Part shown: piece by piece, positions 47,605 through 59,351 of the stretch | Numbering within the stretch: position 1 is the stretch's first letter | Layout of the letters: each line of letters begins with the position of its first letter | NCBI RefSeq assembly: GCF_032854445.1 | Contig: NC_088302.1 | Location: forward strand, 16,485,338 to 16,549,337 | Origin: Liolophura sinensis | Lineage: Eukaryota > Mollusca > Polyplacophora > Chitonida > Chitonidae | DNA length: 64,000 nt | Direction of reading: 5' to 3' | Position numbers and translations under genes: made by a program | The notes under the pieces: model-generated | Told to the model about the DNA's origin: nothing | Database searches by the model: none | The model's input: the letters and a program-made list of their open reading frames with translations, nothing else

Positions 47605-48572
47605 TCACGTGTGATCTACAGACATACCTGCCATACCGGTGGAAGAGAAGTGGCCTTGGAGGAAACTGAGCCCTTGCAAAACGGCTTCACAAGCGGCGTC
47701 AACCGCTTATTGATACCAAGGCCCCACTGACAGTGTGAACAGTGCAAGCTGCGGATCAAATACGCGTCTCTACCTCTTCAGAAGTGTGCTGTGTTTGGTT
47801 ATTAGGATGGCATGTTAGTCATTTATATTTTGACGTCATAAGTAAGCTGTCCATGGTTTTTCATTGATTTTACCAGATCAAAGTTTAACCCGATAAGGAT
47901 TTATCGAACCTTTACGCTCATCGTCTGTTTGGTTGAGCGAGAAAGTTGATTCATACTTTTGCGTCATCAACCGTCATGGGCAATCCAGATAAACATTCCT
48001 CAGCTCTTGCATAAAAGCAAACACCCTTACTGTAGATGAAACCATGGGGTTTTCGTTGATATAAAACAGTTTCAATTTCCCAGCTGGCCAATGATTGGAA
48101 AAAATACCGTCCTGTCTTGGCCCCTTCAGTCACAACGCCTGTTCACTACAACGACCAAAACCGAGGAACATTAACTTTAATCGCCTGAACTCATGGGAAA
48201 TAATTAATTAAGTAATACTTAACACTTCGATCTATTGCCTCATATACTGTTGTTTATATTCCCACTGTGATCGGTCCAATCCACAACGGCTTAACGGTTT
48301 CAGAACCTCTTCCACCGTGGGCTGTAAATTGTTTATATGTATTGTGCTTACATACCCCCTCCCGCAATGCGCATGGTGAGCTGAATTTCCAAATCAAAGA
48401 CAATAGGAAGGCCTTTGTAGTGCAATCTTCATACTTGCACTATTTTCAAATTTGAATCTAGGGACATTTGTTATTTTCCAAGACATTCGGTTAAGCGATA
48501 CACACTGGATTGATTACTTATAGAGCATTGATCTGACTGCTCTTTAACGCTGTCCTTAGGATTATTTCACTT
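47605..48572 (+). other. Unit 1 sequence between microsatellite and minisatellite
   Basis: The first ~190 bp (to about 47795) includes family-D-like sequence. From about 47800 the sequence follows the unit 2 stretch starting at 51350 and the unit 3 stretch from 56705, with shared blocks such as CCAGATCAAAGTTTAACCC, GTTGAGCGAGAAAG and CAATTTCCCAGCTGGCC. There is no gene. Confidence 0.6.
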
Positions 48573-48836
48573 AAACTACGCCGACCAAATGAAGCCTACT
48601 TGAAAATGCAAAGGTATAGCAAGTGGGACGAGATGGGTAAACTACGCCGACCAAATGAAACCTACTTGAAAAGACAAAGGTATAGCAAGTGGGGCGAAAT
48701 GGTTAAACTACGCCGACAAATGAAGCCTACTTGAAAAGGCAAAGGTATAGCAAGTGGGACAAGATGGGTAAACTACGCCGACCTAGAGAACCCTACTTTA
48801 AGAGGCAAAGGTATAGCAAGTGGAGCGAGATGAGTA
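48573..48836 (+). repeat. 66-bp minisatellite, four units
   Basis: AAACTACGCCGACCAAATGA plus AGCCTACTTGAAAA and CAAAGGTATAGCAAGTGGGA begin at 48573, 48639, 48705 and 48770. Units are 65-66 bp. Unit 2 (53067) and unit 3 (57420) of the tandem locus have one copy each, so the array grew after the duplication. Confidence 0.93.
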
Positions 48837-49543
48837 AGATGGGTACAGTGGGAGAACTTAAAACCATCAGCGTCACTCTTTAAGGTAAATCTTTGAAAAA
48901 ATGGTTTAGTTCTTGGGGTGTCTGTTAAGGCGTAGGCCCGTATGATCTTGACGGCAAATCACGACCCTCAATTGAAACGTGTTTGCACTGGTCAATAGGT
49001 GATCTCTCTTAATGGTCAAGTTATATTTGTGTAGGCCGCCACGATGGTCGACCTAGTCCAGGTAATGATTGGCCTCAACGGTAATGTGTCTAGCTAAGCT
49101 TTGCGGATCGCTCTCAAACCGGCGTTTTATCATCCTCAGTCACATAGGCAAATGTCTTTAACAAGCGTATTACACTCCGCCAATCAATACCATCCTGTTA
49201 CACTTAACCATTTTGGATGCAGGCCCTTCTCCGAAGTGTTAATGGCGTGGAGTACGCATCTTATTTTAGCAAAGAGTATGATATCTCATCATATCACCGA
49301 GCCCTATATGAAGCTGTTGTGCTCCATCAGGAACAAAACTCTCGAAAACAACAGAAAGAGGGGTGTCTAGAAAGTCACCTGTCCATGAATCGCCTTAAAC
49401 GTAAGCTTCGTGAGACGCAGCTGTTGAAAGACATGCACCTTAATCACTCTGTCACGGCCCGATAACATTTCATCTTTAATAGGTGCGTTTAAACCACATC
49501 ACCTTTTTCCTTTCCATCAGTAAAGATATGGCTTGTGTTTATT

Positions 49544-49561
49544 GGGGGGGGGGGGGGGGGG
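49544..49561 (+). repeat. 18-nt G run
   Basis: There are eighteen consecutive G followed by AGGGAG. It lies in a region aligned to units 1 and 3, which lack the run, so it is a local expansion. Such runs are also prone to assembly length errors. Confidence 0.9.
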
Positions 49562-49763
49562 AGGGAGAACCCATTGACCGCGCCAAACACATTATCATCG
49601 CGACCCGCCATTTATTTAACACCACTGATTAACTCATTCCTAATCTATTATGGCTAAAATTAGCCAAGCTATAAAACAAATCTTGGCAATATTATCTGCT
49701 GTGCGAATGTCAACAAAAGGTATAAACCCTTTTTCCGTGCAACAGCAGATCACATGAAAAATT

Positions 49764-49910
49764 TACATATTTACTTGATTGGTGCTTTACGCCTTACTCA
49801 AGAACATTTCATTGATACGACAGCGGCAAGCATTATGCATGATGCTAGGAAACCGGGTATGGTCCAGAGGAAACCGATGTACAACACTCGGCAGGTTGCT
49901 AGCAGACTGC
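49764..49910 (-). repeat. Meta-type SINE 3' fragment, unit 2 copy of a shared insertion
   Basis: TTGATTGGTGCTTTACGCCT, TACTCAAGAACATTTCATTG, GACAGCGGCAAGCATTATGC and CGGCAGGTTGCTAGCAGACT run in the reversed order of the family. It is preceded by GCAACAGCAGATCACATGAA as in units 1 and 3. Confidence 0.88.
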
Positions 49911-51598
49911 ACGATTGGAAGTAACACTGACTAATTCATATGACTTCGAAATTTAGGAATACCTCAATAAACGTAAGCTTAGTTTTCATAAATTTTGTAC
50001 CAAAGTGTCGAACACATATGTCTATAGTCTAACACTAAGGTTTGTGTTGAATGTTTATAAAACCATTGCGATGATTGAATAACGGCTGCGTGCCCGGTGG
50101 GATTTGCATTTTGACATTGGCTTACCAGTAGCTGAGGACATCTTGATGTTTGCTTGGCGCATGAGGCAATGTTAGCATACCCATCAGATAAACCACAGCC
50201 TTATGTCATGTTAGGAAATACTCATTATACTCCAACTCCAGGTGGATTATCAGAGTTCCTAACATAAGTTGGCGATAAACGATAATTCAGTATAAGCATA
50301 AGAATCTAGGGAATAAGTACATTCCCGTTCCAATTAATTGTAAACATTTGCCCATCCTCTTGGGATCGTCAAGCCTTTAATCTGCATTAAGATATAGCTA
50401 GAAGTCTTAAAAATGCTGATATACTAACTGTCGTCTCCCTACCCCCCATTGCACGCATATCTAGATTGTACAGTGCAGAAACCATTAAACAGCAATGGTG
50501 TTTTCATTTAAACTGATAATACACTGTAGCTTCAAGATTAGCTGAAAGAAAAAACTCAGCCAATGTCATGTTTTCGTTGTCATTTATAACATTTAAAACG
50601 GCCATATACAAGAACTGTTCAGATGACCGGAAATATTACTAGCTAAACAAGTGATCTTTAAAGTGGTAATTTACTTCAGTTTTACTCTATTAAAATCATA
50701 GTGTACACTTTCTATTGACTGCTATCATCTGAGATTTACATCAGCTAAACTCTTCCTCATGTCTGTGTGGTACAGCCTATTACACATGCAAGTGGGCTGT
50801 TGTGATAAAACTGTGATACAATCGATAACCATCCATCATCTAATACCATTGACTGGTCGTCGACTGGGCGCTTTACATTCTTGTCAACAGTGACGAACTG
50901 AACAGTAATTTCGTCACGATAACAACCGATATTAGGCTGTCATCTACAGGTACTTATCGGAAGAAAAAAAAGCGCTTGTGTTTTCAGACCACGCACCCTT
51001 CATTTGTAGCCGGATGACACCGTGGAGGGATCAGGGGGATTACGACTGAGATATGTCAGGCCTGACAGCAGCCAAATGAGGGACATGCTTCTATGCGCTA
51101 GATCTTAGCGAAATGAATATAAGATGATAACTTGAGAGACAAATCCATGGTAAAAATGTCATGTGACGTTAAGGTAAGTCATGCCTAGGGGTTGCCTGTA
51201 AAACCGCCTTTAAGATAAGAACGATGGTTTCAGAGTTAACATTGTCCATTATCCTTACTTCGATAGCAATGTACCAAACGATCATGCATGTGGCGCGTTC
51301 ATATTTAAACTAAACTAGATTTTGTTACATGCTGTGTTGTGTGGCGATTTAAATGAGGGATTTAAATCACTGATAGTAAGTAATTTATATTTTGAACGTC
51401 TAAAACAACCTGTTCCTGGCCTTCCATTGGTTAACCCAGATCAAGCTTTGACTCTTTACGATGATCGCATGTTTAGTTGAGCGAAAACAAAAATTGATCC
51501 TTGTTTCCGCGCAGTGAATACCCATACATAATAAAAAGTCATATAAATAACTTTCAGCCACTCAAACATAGCAACAACACAAGTTATGTGGATGATAC

Positions 51599-52570
51599 TG
51601 TTACGAATCCCGTCTTTAAATATTGTATTATGTTTCTTTATATCTGGTCAGTGTCTGACCTACATTTTCCCCTTTATGTACGTTATAGCCTGCACTGTAA
51701 TTCAGTTCTCGAGTCTTCGGTGTTTATGAGTTCCGTGTCATTGTTAATAGGGTACACATTCTGGAAATATGTATCGATGTTGTAAACATGTTTACCATCA
51801 AACCATCAAGGATTTTCTTAACGTTAGTCTTTAAATATGACTGACGGGGTTGTGAAGCTTGCAGTCATTTACTCAAGTCCACTTAAGAGCAGTCATATTT
51901 ACTGTCATTCACTGTGAAGGACTTTACCGGTTTTGGAGACATCATCTCTCACGTCGTTCGATATTCGTCGTTTGTACTCCATTTTCTGTACGAAGCACTT
52001 TGTTAGCTTGTGTTTTGCCACTTGCTCATTTTTTGAGGCGTTATTTTGGAGCTTGTATGGCTTATTGTCTCTGTGTGATTACGTACATTTCATCCCAGTT
52101 TACACGTGAAATTGACTTTGTGTATATTTCCGAGGAGTGAAACACACATCGTCAGCTCGTCAACACAGACGCTACTGTCAACCCGTCCACACATTCAAAG
52201 TCAAGTGTGGACCAACCATCGTCAGCGTGCCGTGTCGTGGTCACTTATCGGACTGTTATCCTTCGACTGGAGAATTCGTCTTAACGGTGGATTCTGTATT
52301 TACCTAGACTGACTCGTCTTTAGAAGCCAGAATATTCCATTCGGATTTGGGCGCTGTCATCAGTAAGAGAAAATATATTTTTGTAATTATTTGTATTGTT
52401 TTGTATATTATTGTCAGTATTATTTGTCTAGTTTGTTCAAATGTGTGTATTGAACTTATTCCAGTGTCGTCGTGTTTCTTTTTTGATCTTGTGTAAGGTC
52501 TATCACTTACCTAAAAGTTAAACAAGCCAGCTATTTCTTATCTCTACTCTCCGACTGTGTTACCCTTACA
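51599..52570 (+). mobile_element. Solo-LTR-like element B (972 bp) with 5-bp target duplication
   Basis: It begins TGTTACGAATCCCG and ends TGTTACCCTTACA, so TG...CA ends. GATAC precedes it (51594-51598) and GGTAC follows (52571-52575), a 5-bp duplication with one change. The matching positions in unit 1 (GATGAAACCATGG, 48035-48047) and unit 3 (ACATGAAACAATGG, 56949-56962) are uninterrupted. It pairs with element A (45070-46051) in inverted orientation, 5.5 kb away. No gag-pol sequence accompanies it, so recombination to a solo LTR is the likely history. Confidence 0.8.
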
Positions 52571-53581
52571 GGTACCATGGGGATTTCGGTGTCGTAAAAG
52601 CGTTTTAATTTCCCAACTGGTCTCTTAGTGAATATAATGCCGTGAGTGAGTGCCCCCTTTGGTAAACTGCATAATGTACAACCACCACATTAGTTCACCT
52701 TAACCACCATTGTCCGGGAACAATACTTTAAACCTGTGAATTCTTGGGAAATAATAAATTACAACTTAATACTTCGCTTCATTGGCATATCTATTGTTGT
52801 TTATATTTCCAGTATGAACAGCCCAATTCAACGTCTTGACGGTTTCAGGAACGTCTCCCACCGTGGGTGCTAAATTGTTTATTTGCGCTGTACTCGCATA
52901 TCTAATTCCACGATTAGCTGACTTTCCCAGTCAAAGAAAATTTATAGTGAAATCTTCAAACAAGCTATGTTACCCAGAACGGTAAGTCAAAACCATACAT
53001 AAGGGGAAAAGGTATTTATTTCACTGGGGTCTAAAGCCGTACTCAAGGTCATTTCACTTAAACTACACCGACCAACATACTTGGCACAGGTATTGTAAGT
53101 TGAGCGAATATACCGTTGGCATCATTGTCACTGTTTGAGGTAAATCTTTGAGGCAAATAGGGAGGGTTACAGGGTTCTTGGAGCGCCTATTAACGCGTAG
53201 ACACGTATTTTTTGGACGGCTGACCACAACCCTCAATTGAAACGTCTTAACACTGGTCAATAGATGATGTCCTTAATTGTCAAGACATATTTGTGGAGAT
53301 CGCCACGCTGACCGACCTAGGACGGGTAATGATCGACCTCAACGGTAATGTGTCTAGCTAGGCTTTGCGAATCGCTCTAAACCCGGCGTTTTATCTTCTT
53401 CAGTCACATTGGCAAATGTTTTTAACAAGCGTATTACACTTCGCCAATCAATATTATCCTGTTACACTTAACCAATTTTGGACGCAGACCATGCTCCGAA
53501 GCGTTCATGGCGAAGGCTCAAAGTACGCACCTTATTTCCACGATGGGAAAAATGTTATCCTATTATAGCACCGAGATCTGG

Positions 53582-53639
53582 GGCTCTTTTGTTAATAACA
53601 CGCAGCAAAAGAGCCTTCCGCGGACACTACTGTGTCCGC
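53582..53639. repeat. Two adjacent perfect hairpins at the end of unit 2
   Basis: GGCTCTTTTG (53582-53591) pairs with CAAAAGAGCC (53606-53615) across a 14-nt loop. GCGGACAC (53620-53627) pairs with GTGTCCGC (53632-53639) across TACT. Both are exact. The first straddles the point where similarity to units 1 and 3 ends. Confidence 0.8.
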
Positions 53640-53999
53640 TGGTACAATAAGTAGCCTACTCGACATAAGTCGTATGAATGTGAAGCCCACCAGTATGACC
53701 CACATTCGAACATCACATGCGGGGAAACTCCGTGTTTCATTTGCCAAATACTGGTGTTTTCATCTGCGCAATCTTACATGACGAATATATTCCAGAATAC
53801 AAGATGTTTCAATCACATGAGGTGGTGCTACACTTGAGCAGAGTACGCTGATTGTCCATCATATCGCTTTTCTTTTGAACAATTTCACATCGCCAGAGGC
53901 AATGAAGTGTTTACATAGAGTTGAATGTAAGTGACAGTTTAAAACAAGCACTTGGCCACAAGGACAGATGCTTTGCAAACTTAATAAGCGACATTTTGT
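53640..53999. other. Spacer between units 2 and 3
   Basis: I find no clear match to the tandem units and no gene in this ~360-bp spacer. Confidence 0.5.
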
Positions 54000-54929
54000 C
54001 GTCACTTACCAAGATGCACTTACAGATCTCACATCCTTATACTTCAAAATGACGATTGGGAATTATTGCTCAGCGTGGGTCAAAAGGTTTCTTTAATCCC
54101 AACCTCGCGTCTAAATTCAGCCTTAATAATATACTCCAAGAGACAATAATACCCGACCAATTAAAAAAACAGATCGTGTTTAGGTACGCCTGAGTATAAG
54201 AAAGGAAACCCGCGGCAGAAAAGCAATGGCGAATGTTTGAATTCTTTGGTAGTTACCCCAAATCGTAAGGCATAAAAACGTGACTTTCTTGGGAACTGCA
54301 TCCTGGAAGGGGCTATGGCGAAAGCAGAAGAATTCTGTCGCCGAACCCAGAGGTGCTCTAGTGCTCCCGGGCACAAAGCAAACAGCGCATATAGTCGAAG
54401 TTTGGCCAAATATGACAGCAGAGCTCACCGTGGCAAAATTTACAGTGAAACAGAAGCGATCCATTTTCATTTATCGACAAATTGAAATGTCTGTTCCTTT
54501 CGATCTGGAGATTTTATTCATAAAAACTAATTCACTCGGCATATTTTAAAGGTGAAAATTGATATACGTCTTGGTAATCATATGCAATAATTCACAACAG
54601 CCCATAATTCGTTTCACGTTCGAATTGAAAATTGAATCATTGAGAACACCCATCACCTTGACCCAACTCTTTGTTTAGCTCACATGACCCAGTTAACTGA
54701 TATTGTAAGTTCACGAATATGTATCCACATCTCGTATGACAATTAAGGACTGTTCCATCAGAGTGTAAAGCAACATGTGCCAAAAAATAAAGCAAGTGGT
54801 GTTGTTCGTATACATCACCAGTGATTATCGATTGACATTAGCTGATTAGAAGAGTTGAAATATCTGCATAAAATTGCCAGAGTTGCAAGCCACTCCCAGA
54901 CAGGGTATATATATATAACACTGTTGGGA

Positions 54930-54941
54930 GGGGGGGGGGGG
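54930..54941 (+). repeat. 12-nt G run
   Basis: Twelve consecutive G follow CTGTTGGGA. The aligned part of unit 1 has only GGGGGG (near 41948), so the length has changed since duplication. Confidence 0.85.
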
Positions 54942-55594
54942 AGTAATTTATACCCTGCGCAGTTTAGTTAGAAGGAAGAGTACGGCTGTCATTTTTTCTT
55001 TGTCACGCTTCGTTCCAAGGCGGTTCATGGTAACGTCAGGCCACTAGTTGAATATCTATCCATATCTTTCGCAGACACTGTCCCTTGACAAGATCACGAA
55101 GAAAGAGGTGTTATCCCTATACATACCTGTGAAGTATAAATTTATAGCCGGCATGATTTTTCTAGCCCAATTTTGTAGAAGGAAAGGCTTTGCATATGAT
55201 TATTATCGTAGGAGGAAAATGTTTGAACGCCCAAGAATGGTACTGAACTTACGTTTCGTTTCGTGTAGCATTTGAAAGACCAGCACATTAACCACTCTGA
55301 AACGGCGCGTTCCCATTTCCTTTTAATAGACACGACTTCATTCCACGTGTTTAAACCAAGCGACCTTCCTAGACTCAATACCACTTACCCTTGACAATAA
55401 TATTAAAGGTTCTATTTATGGATGACCCAATGTCCGTGCCAGACACATTATCATTGGGACCCAATTTATTTAACACCATTGGTTAACCCAGTCCTAATCT
55501 CCGATAGTTACAATTAACCAAGCTATCAAAGTGGGAATGTCTATGTACATGTAAACCCATGTTATGTGAAACAGCAGATATTTTCACCATATAA

Positions 55595-55725
55595 AATTAT
55601 TTATTTATTTCACTGGTGTTTTACGCCATACTCAAGGATATTTGACTTGTACCAGCATTGTGGTGAGAGGGAACGGGCACAACTCCATGCACACGTCCAC
55701 GTGTAGGTTGTTAGCAGACAGCACG
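55595..55725 (-). repeat. Meta-type SINE 3' fragment, unit 3 copy of a shared insertion
   Basis: TATTTATTTCACTGGTGTTT, TACGCCATACTCAAGGATAT, CCAGCATTGTGGTGAGAGGG and TGTAGGTTGTTAGCAGACAG follow the family order in reverse. AACAGCAGATATTTTCACCA precedes it, as in unit 1. Confidence 0.88.
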
Positions 55726-57926
55726 ATATAATGTGCCATTGGCTAGTGGCCAGAACCTCGAGGATTTAAGAAGAATGCCACGATAAACATAAGCTTAGTT
55801 TACATAAAACTTGCACCAACATGTAAGTGTCGACGCGGACGTTTATTAGCCAGTTTTATGTATTAAACTTGGAAAGGATCTTTCGTGATAACAGTAGAAG
55901 GCAAGGAAATTGCCCAGAACATCAATTTGGGTGCTTAAAAACACCCCACTGTGAAAAAGTTAGAAGCATAAAGTGAACGGCCTTACGATAGCAAACATGG
56001 GATTAACTGATGTTGTAAAGTACCTATAGCTAAAGGAAATTAGGCGTTCTGGCTGGAGACAACACGATCCTAACCAATACGTTGGCCAATATTCCAATGC
56101 AGCATTTGCGTTCGTCCCTTGCAAACTGTTTCTCACAAAACCACAATGGACCAGTTTGTTACTCATACAAGAGAGGTTTTGTGATGAAACCGTGATACAA
56201 TCGATAACCATTCATCATATGATATCAGTGACTCGTCTTCGGCTGGACGAACTGAACGGTAATTTCATCATGATAAACACCGATATTACGCTGTGTACTG
56301 CGGGTACTTATCGGAAGAAAAAGTGTTTGTGTTTGAGACCACACACCCTTCATTTGTAGCCAGATGACACTGTGGAAAGATCCAGGTGATTAGAGCTCAA
56401 ATATGTCAGGCCTGACAACCACCATATTGGGTTAACTGGGTTAACCATATGAGGGACATGTATCCATACGCAAGGCCTAAGCGAAATGAATATAAAACGA
56501 CGGCCCGGATGTCAAGATCATTCAGGTCAAGGGGATTTCATGTAAAGCAACCTATACGACAAAAGTGATGCCTTCGGATTTAACATTGTTAACATTCTGT
56601 GTTCATTATCCTTACTTTGATAGCAATGTACCAAGGAATCCTGCATGTAGCGCGTAGTTATCTTGGCTTGAGGATTTTGCTACATGCCGTATTTTCTGAC
56701 GGTTTAAATGAATGACTTAAATCGCTAATTATAAGTCATTTATATTTCAACATCTTAAATAACATCTTTATGGCCATTCATTGGTTTATCCAGATCAAGC
56801 TTTAACCCTACAGGGATTTATTGACTCTTTACGATCAGTCTGTTAAGTTGAGCGAGAACAAATTGATCCTTCTTTCCGCGTCGTCAACGCCATAAATAAT
56901 ACAGGGAAACTCTTTCCGATTCAAAGATTGAAACAAAACCAGTTATTTACATGAAACAATGGGGATTTGGGCGTTATAAAGACGTCGTTATTTCCCAATT
57001 GATCACTGAATGGAAATAATGCCTTGCGCTCGTTGTCCCTTCGGTGAAGTGCATGATCTGCCTCCACAACACCAGTTCACGTAAACACTCCGGGTGGGCA
57101 AACATTAACTTTTCAATTCATGAACTCGTAGGAAATAATACTTGATACCTTGGTTCATTTCGCTTCATATTGTTGCTTATTTTGCTACTATGAATGATTA
57201 AGTCCACAACGTCTTGGCGGCTCCAGGACTTCTCCCACTGTGGATTCTCCCACCGAAGGCCTTTATAGTGTAATCTTCAAACTTGGGCTATACGCAAATT
57301 CACATCTAGGGACACTGGTTATTTTCCAAAAAAAATAAGTCTAAAAAATATTTAGAGGACACAGTATTAACACAGCATTCATTTGACTCCCGTTTAGCTC
57401 CATTCTAAAGAACATTTCACTTAAACTAGGCCGATCAAATGTACTTGATCAAAATGTACTTATGTGGAGAAAAATGTGTCAGATTGGGAGCAATGGGAAT
57501 ACTTACATTTGCATACGGGCATCATTAGCGCCACTGTTTAAGGCCTAGACCCCTATGCTCTTGACGGCAGACCACGATACCCTGATAAAACGTGTTTGCA
57601 CTGGTCAATATTCGATCTTTCTTAAGGATTAAGTTATATTTGTGTAGACCGCCACGCTGACCGATCCTGCTGAAGGCCAGTTAACTGCTGAAGGCAACGT
57701 TAATGTGTCTAGTTAGGCTTTGCGGATCACTCTCAAACCGGCGTTTTATCATCCTCAGTCACATCGGCAAATGTCTTTAACAAGCGTACTAAACTCCGCC
57801 AATCAATATCTTCCTGTTACACTTAATGGTGTTGGTTAAAGGTACGCATCTTATATTAGAGAAGGCTATGGTATTATCCCATAGTAACACTGAGATGTTG
57901 TGCTCATTTGTGAATAACACACAGGC

Positions 57927-58272
57927 GAGTGAGTGAGTGAATGAGTGAATGAGTGCTTAGGGTTTAACGTCGTACTTAACAATTTCTGTCATGTGGCGAC
58001 GAAGGAATCCTTAGAGTGTATGTAATGTGCCTCCGGATTTCCACCGTTCTTTTATCTAGTGCTGCTTCACTGGGACGCCTTACCGAAGGCAAATCAGCCG
58101 CACCGCCCTAGTCATTATACTGATACTGATCGTTGCTCTGTCCTCTTCATGCTGACCGCCAACTTCAGTTACAACTTTCTCTTTTAAGGTCTTAGGTGTG
58201 ACTCTACCCACGACTGACTTTGGATCTACCGCTCCCGAAGCGGACGCTATACCAACTGTGCAATCGGGGCCG
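57927..58272 (-). mobile_element. Near full-length SINE2
   Basis: The plus strand shows a (GAGT)n tail, then GCTTAGGGTTTAACGTCGTA and CTTAACAATTTCTGTCATGT, a body with CTAGTGCTGCTTCACTGGGA and TCTTTTAAGGTCTTAGGTGT, and a head ending AAGCGGACGCTATACCAACT plus GTGCAATCGGGGCC. On the minus strand that head, GTTGGTATAGCGTCCGCTTC, is tRNA-like. A 93-codon minus frame covering it is a SINE translation. Confidence 0.88.
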
Positions 58273-59351
58273 GTATATAGGGTATTGGGGTCACGGCAAT
58301 CGCAAGGGTTTCCTGTCCTCGTGTGCCACTTGTCACACTTGTCACACTTGGCGACATCCAAATCCCTCTAGGCATGATGGAATAGGCCCACAAAAAAGCG
58401 TAACAACTATCCAATTAAAACTACAAAATTTCCCCACACGGATAAAATTAGAATCTTACGGTATTTGCTATAAACCTTGCTATTCCGTTGGATACTTCCT
58501 TTCTGTTCTGGCGTTAACAGAGGATAGCCAGTAGTGTGTAATGAAAAGTGCTGTTTTGAGTCATAAAACTAGACTTACAACATGTTAAGACAACCTGCGA
58601 AGGAAAAATCGCAGTTAATCTTCGTAAAGCTTGGATTAATCGTACGATAAGTCATGGAGGATCTTGGTGAATCTTAAAGAGCCTGATGAGCCGATCGGAG
58701 TGGTCGAAAGTGGTTTGTGTGCATGCACAAAGGTAATTTCCGATCATGCAGCTAAGATCTGCATAATTCTGAGTAATCTACAAATCTTCTACACACTTCT
58801 ACATACGGATCTCGATAAACCGTATATACATTTTTGGTCACAGAGTGATTTTGATTATCTGCAATCATGTGACTACCGCGGATAAATAGGAGTCATGTAA
58901 GAGTCCATGGGTCACTTTAGGTATGACCGCGAACAATTTTTTAGGTTTGAGTCGGGTAAATCGGAGGATATTGAGAACGAACGAAGGCCCGCAACGAACT
59001 GCAGAGGTAGTCGTAGCCCTGGTGTAACTGATGCTTTCGAAACAACTGCTTCCACGGGGTGGGGGGGGGGGGGAGCATTGCAGAAGGGAGCGTAATTCAG
59101 GTTCCTCAACATCACATATAAACAGATGCGAGTGCAAACGTATTTCAGCTGAGCTATGCAGTTCCTGTTCCTTGTGTTGTTGTGTTCATGAAGGGCATGG
59201 TGCAACTACTTGTTGAGGCGTCTCACCGAAGCAGCACTAGATAAAAGAACGCTGGAAATCCCTTAACTCCATGTAACTTTTCAAAATTGTTTCTTAATGA
59301 AAGAAATCAAGAGATATATTTAGTCACAAAAATATTAAACCTTGAAGAACA
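58273..59351. other. Unique stretch with a 13-nt G run
   Basis: I find no supported gene. The G run occupies 59061-59073. Proline-rich minus frames opposite it are by-products of the homopolymer. Confidence 0.5.

Larger units (their letters stand above)
40980..49335 (+). repeat. Tandem unit 1 of a three-copy degenerate duplication
   Basis: Blocks of this unit recur in order in unit 3 and partly in unit 2. Examples: GAGTATAAGAAAGGAAACCC (41180) with 54191; CCATAATTCGTTTTACAG (41649) with 54602; TTGAAAGACAAGCACGTTAA (43225) with 49424 and 55272; GATACTCACCACACATC-type flanks (44978) with 50216; CGTCTAGCTAAGC-type block at 49085 with 53350 and 57705. It is expanded to 8.4 kb by SINEs, a solo LTR and a (CATA)n array. 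No conserved reading frame runs through the copies, so a non-coding locus was duplicated. Confidence 0.8.
49336..53615 (+). repeat. Tandem unit 2 (lacks the 5' third)
   Basis: It starts near the TTGAAAGACATGCACCTTAA block that lies ~2.2 kb into unit 1, so the first part is missing. It then follows unit 1 and unit 3 to the TCTAGCTAGGCTTTGCGAAT and TTAACAAGCGTATTACACTT blocks at 53350-53450. An 18-nt G run (49544-49561) interrupts it. Frames of 67-94 codons inside are not conserved with the other units. Confidence 0.8.
54000..57926 (+). repeat. Tandem unit 3
   Basis: It contains the 5' blocks shared with unit 1 (ATAAGAAAGGAAACCCGCGG at 54195) and the later blocks shared with both others: CATTTGAAAGACCAGCACAT at 55268; GATACAATCGATAACCATTC at 56191, matching 50815; TGTCTAGTTAGGCTTTGCGG at 57706. 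It carries the least inserted DNA (no LTR, no microsatellite) and is the best guide to the ancestral unit, about 3.9 kb. Short frames on either strand are not conserved with unit 1, where the same DNA has shifted frame. Confidence 0.8.

Noticed and set aside
46800-47669. Four long open frames (212-264 codons) on both strands with Y/V/C/M or H/T/I/Y composition
   Set aside because: They are translations of the (CATA)n microsatellite. Any tetranucleotide repeat without stop codons gives such frames on several strands.
58080-58361. Minus frame with a cysteine-rich start resembling a zinc-binding motif
   Set aside because: The frame covers the SINE2 element and a short TGTCACACT repeat; it is a retroposon translation.
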